DNA from: Nemertoderma westbladi
Taxonomy: Eukaryota > Xenacoelomorpha > Nemertodermatida > Nemertodermatidae
Direction: 5' to 3'
Assembly: GCA_032718475.1 (NCBI GenBank)
Contig: JAUCBJ010006752.1
Location: forward strand, 37,179-101,178
Length of the DNA stretch: 64,000 nt
Below are positions 24,801 through 33,800 of the stretch, piece after piece. The notes below the pieces were generated by a model. That model had not been told where the DNA came from. It saw only the letters and a list, made by a program, of their open reading frames with translations, and made no database searches. The translations under genes and the position numbers were made by a program. Position 1 is the stretch's first letter. Each line of letters starts with the position of its first letter.

Positions 24801-27800
24801 TAGGGGCGACAACTTTCCGAAGTGGATAAACTCTGGACGAGAACAGCGAGAAGGTAACGAACATCGGCGAACTGGTCGGGATCGGACCAGGGGTTACCTC
24901 GGAGTCGGATTACCATCGAGGTGCCCTCGTTTCGGACGCACTTGACCCCTCTGGACCAGTGGGCCGCGACGAGCGTGCGGATAAACTCGCCGACGTCGTC
25001 CGGGGCTCCGATAACGCGAACTTTACCGCGCTCGTTGGTGCTCACGGAGAAGGTGTTCAACGCGTAGCGATGCGTCGCCCTCTCGAACACGAAGAACCGG
25101 TGCGTCCGGAATATTTGGAAGTTGGACGGGGATACGGACCAGCCCTGTCCGGCGAGCGTGGCGAACACGCGTCCGAGGAGGAGTCGCGAGTCGATCGCTT
25201 CGTGGCTCGAACTCGGCGGCTTCCAGGGCTGCCCGCCCAACTCGTACTCCCAACTGCTGCCTAGCAACGTCTGGCCTTGGATACCGCGGGGCCAGGCTCG
25301 ACGCAGCGCTCCCCTAACAACGGAGATCATGGCTTTAGGAGCGTCCGACAGACGGAGTCGATTGTGATTGGTTAATGAGATTAGAAGGCGTTGATTAGGG
25401 GGCTTCAAACTGAAACAATGATAAGGTAACTTTATAAGTAAAGTGTGATCGTAGTCCGGTACACTATTATAGTGATACAACAATTCTGATTAATAAACGT
25501 GATTAATGAACATATATTTCGTAACGACTTGCGGTGTATAAATTGTCAATAATAACGTTGAAATTAAACTTATGATCTAATAATGATAGGTAATAGAGTG
25601 AAACAATAATATGAATTGAAGAGGTTACAGAACTAGCTGGCATGCAGGAAGTAAGTAATTAAATCTAATAGCAAAAAAATTAGATAAAAATACTGTATTG
25701 AATTTCATATCTTTCAATTCTCCTCAATTCATTGTTCTACCCGATTACCTATATTTTCAGTAGGTCATACTTACTTATTCATTTAAACAATCTTATTATC
25801 AATTGATCTAATCAAGCACCACTAGGCGTTATGAAATGTATTATACTTAATTTATCGCGCCACAAACTTTACTCGACTTTATATTCAATCTCAAACTTAG
25901 TTTATCAACGGCCTATCGCACTAATAGTGTCAAATAATTTGTATGTAAAATAAAGTAAAATGTATGTTGTATAAAGTGCTCTCGGTAATAATTGTAGAAT
26001 GGCATATTAATTATATTTGACTACCTAAAATAAGCAGAATCAAGAAACGTTTAAAGTTTGTAATAAAATAAATTAGTAACAAAATCCAGCTTACCTGCAT
26101 GTTAAGTAAATACAATCTGGTTTATTCATAGCGTGAAGGGAAGTTAAGAGATGCCAACCGGCGGTTGCGAGGACTTTGAGTAACCTGCCGACTATAGTTG
26201 ATATGAGACCGGAAGCTGTGGGTCCGTCGTCCATCCACGGATAGCGACCTAGAGTGAGCACGTTGGTGGTACGGGGGCACGCGATATCGCTTACCAAGAC
26301 GCCCTCGTCCGCTACTCGGAACACTGTCTGCACGGTGGCGACCAGTCGCGAAGGCGCGTTGATCAATGTCACTTTGTCGTATTCGGTGAAACATACGGAT
26401 AGCGGCTCGCTCGACATGGGTTGCGCGTTCAGTTTACGGAACAGCCAGCAGGTTTCCTTGTAATAGCAGGAGATATCCGCGGACACCACCGCCCTCCAAC
26501 CCAGACTGTCCAGTCTATAGATGAGCACCGAACCGAATATCTGGAAGAATGTCGAGTCTTCCCACATCGAGTGCGGGTTGTGGTCTATCCTTATCGTGTG
26601 CTCGCCCGTGCATCCGGTTTCAACCGAGACCTGTTTACCCCAGACCGTCGCCACGGCTTCTCGGATAACTTCGACCTCCACGGCCGTGGCGAACTGAATA
26701 GTCAGACAGTGATCGTTGCTGATCCCCACGCTCAGGGTATCCATGGCAACGGGACGAATGTCTGTGGAATATCGCGTTCCCATACCAACGTATGGACAAC
26801 CGATTTATATAATAAATATATAATTTAACATAAAAGTAAATAAGTAAGTTCCTATAATATCGATGAATTAACGACTCATAAAGTAACTTTAAGTAAATAG
26901 CGACTTAATATAATTATAACACACACACCACTCCCATGCGTTAATTATAATATAGTTACTGTTGCTCTTCTCGCAAGCTCCTATAAAGATAATTCGGTCA
27001 TAAAAAAAATAATTTATTTATAAGATATTCGCACATGATTTGCACAACTCCTTCACAACTATAACGCTAATCTCACGTCACGTATATTGTAACCACTACA
27101 GAGAAGGTACGTGGTCTAATTACACAATAAATTCATACGATTCAACAACCGCTCAGTACCGTATTCAATTATTGTTCTATTTACCCATAAATAATCAAAC
27201 AATTTACAATTCACACTCTCAAACAACCCGTCTCATTGCGCCTCTGGTTAAATACAGAATAAATCCCAGGTCGGATTACAACGGAGCGGGGAATACTGGC
27301 AGATGGAGGATTAATCCTGGGCAACACATTCTCCAATAGGAATCCGTGTGCCCAATTGGTGCACTCAATGACGCAATGTGGCGGGAGGGAAGCTGAGATA
27401 AGGACATAAGGAAGGGCTTGTAAGTAACGGGGGGAGAGTAGGAAGTTACTAATGTCGGGAGCTTATAGGGACGATAAAGCAAAGCGATTCCTGGAAGTAG
27501 CGTAAAGCTTTAAAGAGGTGCACCCAGCCCAGAGGGTTGGACAATGTCAATACGACCACGCAAAAACAAGTACTCCACCTCCACGCCCACCCATACTATA
27601 ACGATAAGTTTACGGCAAAGTTATTTAGTAAATACGACGACAAAAACACACTGATTCCCGTTTAATAATGACATTAGAACATATTTATATAAGATAATTA
27701 ACTCAATTTTAATGTAAAGCTTATCAAAGCTACTAATTGTATGTTTAGCGAATAAGTTTTTTCGAAGATTTAATGTTTTTAATTGTAGAGCAAAAGGAAG

Positions 27801-30800
27801 TAAAAAACTATAACCTATAATAATTAGGAACGCATAAAAATAATAATAATTGTATTAATAAAGAATGCGGCATACAGAAGTAATACCGTTACATAACGTA
27901 TAAATAAGGACTTAGGGGGTAGGCCTATATAAAACAAAATAAGAATAATCGAACCCCACCGGCCCACCCCCACAACCAAGACGGAAAATAAAAATAACAT
28001 GCGGTCAGGTCCAATTTACGTGTTACCTGGAATATTTTTATATCTCCCGAGATTTTAAGGGAACACAAAGAGATAATCAAATAACTGTTGTACTGAGCGA
28101 AATGTTGAACAATATGTGAGACTATTAGAAAAACGTAAATCTAGTTCAACGATAACTGGATCATCCTGAGGATAAAGTGAGAAATATAACCATCAAAAAC
28201 AATACGTACCATCTCCCTTAATACAATAATAATGTTTAGGAGGTCGGAGCCCCCCCCCCCCCCCTCTTAATTTTTTTCAAATTTCAATAAAAAGCTACGA
28301 AATTTGGTATGATGATAGTTCGACAATTTTTCTTACTGATGGCAGAGTCGGATTTTTTAATTTATGAGCTTTTTCGACACAACAAGTCGTTAAAAACGGA
28401 TTCTTAGTAATATTTAACAACCATCTCGGTTTGGCTTTATTTTTAATCATTTTGAATGTTATCTAGATAGTATGAGAACCGCCTTCATGAAAACCGTTTA
28501 AAATTTCATCAAAAAATGCCATAAGATATTATCAAGATACAAAGACGTGTAAATTTTGAATCACTATAATTCTATTAACTATTATTATTTAGTTGAAACT
28601 TTAAAACTATCCATCTTTTTTTCATTATTAGGCGTAATTAATATTCTAAAATTGAGTAAATAAAACATTAGAATTATGGCAATTTGCAATTAGAAATATG
28701 GTAATTATGGCAATCTCAAAATTTGCACTTAGTATTTTGATAATATCTTTGACATTTTTTGATGAAATTTAAAACGGTTTTCGTCGGAATCTGCAGATGA
28801 AGGCGGTTCTCCTAATATCTAGATTACATTCAAAAGATTTAAAAATAAAGCTGACAAAGATGGTTAAATATTGCTAAAAGGGCGTTTTTAGCGGCATTGT
28901 TTTATCGAAATAACTCATAAATTAAAAAAACCGGCCAGGCCAGAGCAGTAAGAAAAGCTGTCAAACTATCATAATATCAAATTTTGTGACATATGATTGA
29001 AATTTGAAAAAAATATGGGTAGGGGGGGGGGATGTGGGGGGCTCCGACCCCCTAAATATGGTTGTTGTATTAAGGGAGATGGTGTATTACAAATTGTTAG
29101 ATTTTCGGAATAAAATAATTGTACATGAAACTAAAAAAATTAAAAATAAATCAAAATTAGATTTCTTACGTTGTTCACAACTTTATTTTAATATATTCAT
29201 GTCGATCATAAACTTTGGTCGTTAATATAGTAAGCAATATTAATAAATAAAATTAGTAACCAGTAGAATAATCTAACAGTAAAAATGGATTGGTGGGTCT
29301 GATACGTCTACATGTCCTTCGCAATAACGTTAAATTAACGGAATTAATTATTACATTTTCCACTGATACCAATCGAATTCTGCATTTAGAAATTCTTGAG
29401 ATTTGATTTCATTGATTTGCCTATAATTCACCTCTAACTGTAAGTTCTCGTAAGTTACCATTATATACTGTATAAATGAAAGGTAACAAAAATTTTGAGA
29501 GTTTTTTGGACACACCTAAGCAAAGTCTGTCCAGGGTAGGTGTAAAACGCGGATCCGGATCCGGATTCCAAAATTATCAATTAAGGGAAAGGAGCAGGTT
29601 ACAGTGGCACGATATTTTAACCAAAACAATAAACTAAAGTCAATAGAACAGGTTATAGTTTTATTTTTGGGAATTATAAAAATGTAAAAAAATCGACTTC
29701 CGTAGGGCCAATGTTAAATGTAGAATCCGGATCCGCTTTTTACTCTGACCAGTCTGTCCATAACTTGAACAAAGCAATAAACTAACTAATTAATTAGCAT
29801 CAACATTCTCCTAACCAATTACCCGGTAAGTGACATTATCTCTGACCTTTCAATTCTTTAACCGCTAACTAATACTAACCTTAGCTCCCATCCTATTGGC
29901 CGGTAACTCATTCAGTATTACAGGTGTTAACGAACTCGTGTCACCAAAGGTTACCCCGGGGATATACAACGCGCAGAGCATGTGCACCCAACGCCCAGTG
30001 TCTGTTTCTTTAAATAAACCTCCAAGTGCCGGGCACAACTCACAATACTGAAAACACAACACACGCGAGTCATTATAATTTAATATCACTAATTGGAAAT
30101 GGATTTACGAGAACCAACTGTGAAACGGACGTAACAGTATTGGACTAGGGGTTGAATTTACGGGAGAAAAGCCGGCTCTACATGCGTCGCAGTACCGGCT
30201 CTACATGCGTCACAGTACCGGGTTGAACTTACGGGAGACAAGCCGGCTCTACATGCGTCACAGTACCGGGTTGAACTTACGGGAGACAAGCCGGCTATAC
30301 ATGCGTCACAGTACCGGGTTGAACTTAAGGGAGACAAGGCGGCTCTACATGCGTCACAGTACCGGGTTGAACTTACGGGAGACAAGCCGGCTATACATGC
30401 GTCACAGTACCGGGTTGAACTTACGGGAGACAAGCCGGCTCTACATGCGTCGCAGTACGTCGGGGGTTAAACTTACGGGAGACAAGCCGGCTCTACATGC
30501 GTCGCAGTACCGGGTTGAACTTAAGGGAGACAAGGCGGCTCTACATGCGCCACAGTACTGGGTTGAACTTACGGGAGACAAGCCGGCTCTACATGCGTCG
30601 CAGTACGTCGGGGGTTGAACTTATGGGAGACAAGCCGGCTCTACATGCGTCGCAGTACCGGGTTGAACTTAAGGGAGACAAGCCGGCTCTACATGCGTCG
30701 CAGTACGTCGGGGGTTGAACTTACGGGGGACAAGCCGGCTCTACATGCGTCACAGTACCGGGTTGAACTTACGGGAGACAAGCCGGCTATACATGCGTCA

Positions 30801-33800
30801 CAGTACCGGGTTGAACTTACGGGAGACAAGCCGGCTCTACATGCATCACAGTACCGGGTTGAACTTACGGAAGACAAGCCGGCTCTACATGCGTCGCAGT
30901 ACCGGGTTGAACTTACGGGAGACAAGCCGGCTCTACATGCGTCGCAGTACCGGGTTGAACTTAAGGGAGACAAGGCGGCTCTACCTACATGCGTCACAGT
31001 ACCGGGGGTTGAACTTACGGGAGACAAGCCGGCTCTACATGCGTCGCAGTACGTCAGGGTTGAACTTACGGGAGACAAGCCGGCTCTACATGCGTCACAG
31101 TACCGGGTTGAACTTACGGGAGACAAGCCGGCTCGACATGCGTCACAGTACCGGGTTGAACTTACGGGAGACAAACCGGCTCTACATGCGTCGCAGTACC
31201 GGGTTGAACTTACGGGAGACAAGCCGGCTCTACATGCGTCACAGTACCGGGTTGAACTTACGGGAGACAAGCCGGCTCTACATGCGTCGCAGTACCGGGG
31301 GTTGAACTTAAGGGAGACAAGGCGGCTCTACATGCGTCACAGTACCGGGTTGAACTTACGGGAGACAAGCCGGCTCTACATGCGTCACAGTACCGGGTTG
31401 AACTTACGGGAGACAAGCCGGCTCTACATGCGTCGCAGTACCGGGTTGAACTCAAGGGAGACAAGGCGGCTCTAGATGCGCCACATTACCGGGGGTTGAA
31501 CTTACGGGAGACAAGCCGGCTCTACATGCGTCGCAGTACGTCGGGAGTTGAACTTACGGGAGACAAGCCAGCTCTACATGCGTCGCAGTACCGGGTTGAA
31601 CTTAAGGGAGACAAGGCGGCTCTACATGCGCCACAGTACCGGGGGTTGAACTTACGGGAGACAAGCCGGCTCTACATGCGTCACAGTACCGGGTTAAACT
31701 TACGGGAGACAAGCCGGCTCTACATGCGTCACAGCACCGGGTTGAACTTACGGGAGACAAGCCGGCTCTACATGCGTCACAGTACCGGGTTGAACTTACG
31801 GGAGACAAGCCGGCTCTACATGCGTCACAGTACCAGGGTTCCGTTGAGCAACTCGATTCGGTGCTGCTATGCGATACGTTGTCGCCGACACCATCGCCGT
31901 AACAATTCTCGTGTACCGATATCCCGCATGAATCGCACACCATTATCTCGCTGCGGTAACAAATATAGATAAATAATGCGGGACTACAATACAAATCGAC
32001 ATTATATATTTAAACGAACTTTCTAGTGATTAAATAACCAATACGTTCATAAGGAAGGCCAGGGTGGCGGTGGGTACTCCAGCCTGAGAAGCGAGAACTG
32101 AGCAGTGGTACATGGCAGGGTCTCCTGACAGTGGGTTTTTTTTTAATATTTTAAACATCGTAAAAAACCCTAAAAGGCCTACGTTCTAAAAGTATTAGTA
32201 AAATTGCCGTCCATTACATCTATAACAACACTTACTTTTGGTCCCCCAAACATACAGCGCACACGTAAACGTGCAACGCAGGTACTTTGGTAATCGCTCC
32301 AAGTTTAGACTCTATTTTATCGTCTGTAACTGAGTCTACCAGCGTACCGCTAATAACGCTGGCTTCCACCGCACTGTACTCCATTGCACTCCCCCCATCA
32401 ACCGGAGTTGCACAGTCCGATTGTTTATTGACTTCCAAACCGTCCGTCTCCAGTTTACAAGCTTCATCTATGTCCTCATCGTCGGACTGTTTAATAAAAC
32501 ATAATGGTCCTTATAGATAATGGGCTAAAGGTGGTAGGTAAGGTACCCCAAAACAACAATCTGTAAGGCAGTACGAGTACGTCTGTACGTACATGAGAAG
32601 TAAAGTAAAGTGATCGGTGAAAGTGTGAAACACGAAAAACCAGGAGGCAACCCGAAGGCTGGTCTCGCTATTACCTATACGGAAGTGAGGGAGCCACACT
32701 AACTCCCAAGGGTGAGGGTGATCCCACCCTTTTTCTTCACCCACCTACAGAAGCCAGGTTCCCATATCACCGGGTTGGTGCTTCAGTTCGGAAATTGTAA
32801 CTGGCTCTGCAGGGGGTCGAACCCGGGACCTATAAACTAGAAACAATGCGAGTGACCTCGCCACCAGCTAGCTCGACATACACGTAGCAATACCAATGTA
32901 CATTAACCCGGTAACACATGTTGGGTATGCGTACCAGGAACGTACCGGTACAACACTACTGTACTACACACAAAGTCTGCTGAATGGTGGGGGATATCAT
33001 CAGTTATATTGCATCACGCCTCGCTCCGATAAATTATTAAATCTGGGTCTGCCACTAATTTTCTTTAAGAAAAATATCATTACAAACGGTTATAGAATTG
33101 AGCCGCCCGTTGCCTGTTCTAATGTTCATAAATAACAGCAATACTTACTCCGGTCTCGCCATCATCTTCACTACTTCCGCCGTCACTGGAATCCGAATCA
33201 TCATCATCGTCGGCCCCACTGCTGACGTCTTCCACATCGCTGCCCTTAAAGTCATCATCCTCTGAGTCGTCGTCCAAATCGATAAATATCGGGTTCTCTA
33301 CGGTCTTAATCTTTCGCTTCCCGGAACCACGAGACACTACAAGGGGAGTATAAGTAGATATAGTACCGGTAAACACTAAACTCTGAAACTAACATTCCAC
33401 TCTGACACCGTTTGCTGGTTGGATATGATATGGGTTAAGGTTACTTACTTATCTCTTCAAATTACGGTTTGTGCCCGACCAAAGACCAACAAACCCTAGG
33501 CCCTAACCAAAAAAATAAACTATCAAACAAAGTAAGTAAGTTACAGCAGTGTTCTGGTGTTCAGTGTTGGTCTGTTGGTAGGCGATTAGTATTACAGCAT
33601 TAGAGCGTACTTTTAGGTGATTTTTTCCCAGTCCAATTATTTCCCATTGTCCATAGACCTGTAGACAGGTAGACCCGCATTGCTGCATTGGTGTAGAGAG
33701 GAGAGACTGAGAGAGGGTCGGGCAGTCGGGTTTTTCCGCGGACCAGACCAGCACCAGGCTGCAAGCATTTAGGGAGACCCATACTTCTGTCATCTGTTAG

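Noticed and set aside
24959-25367. Plus-strand and shifted minus-strand ORFs over the nested gene
   Set aside because: High GC depletes stop codons in all frames; the chosen frame alone shows repeat modules and fits splice phases.
30158-31972. Plus-strand ORFs of up to 286 codons
   Set aside because: The 48-bp unit is divisible by three, which keeps several frames open on both strands; only the minus-strand frame continues a real exon.
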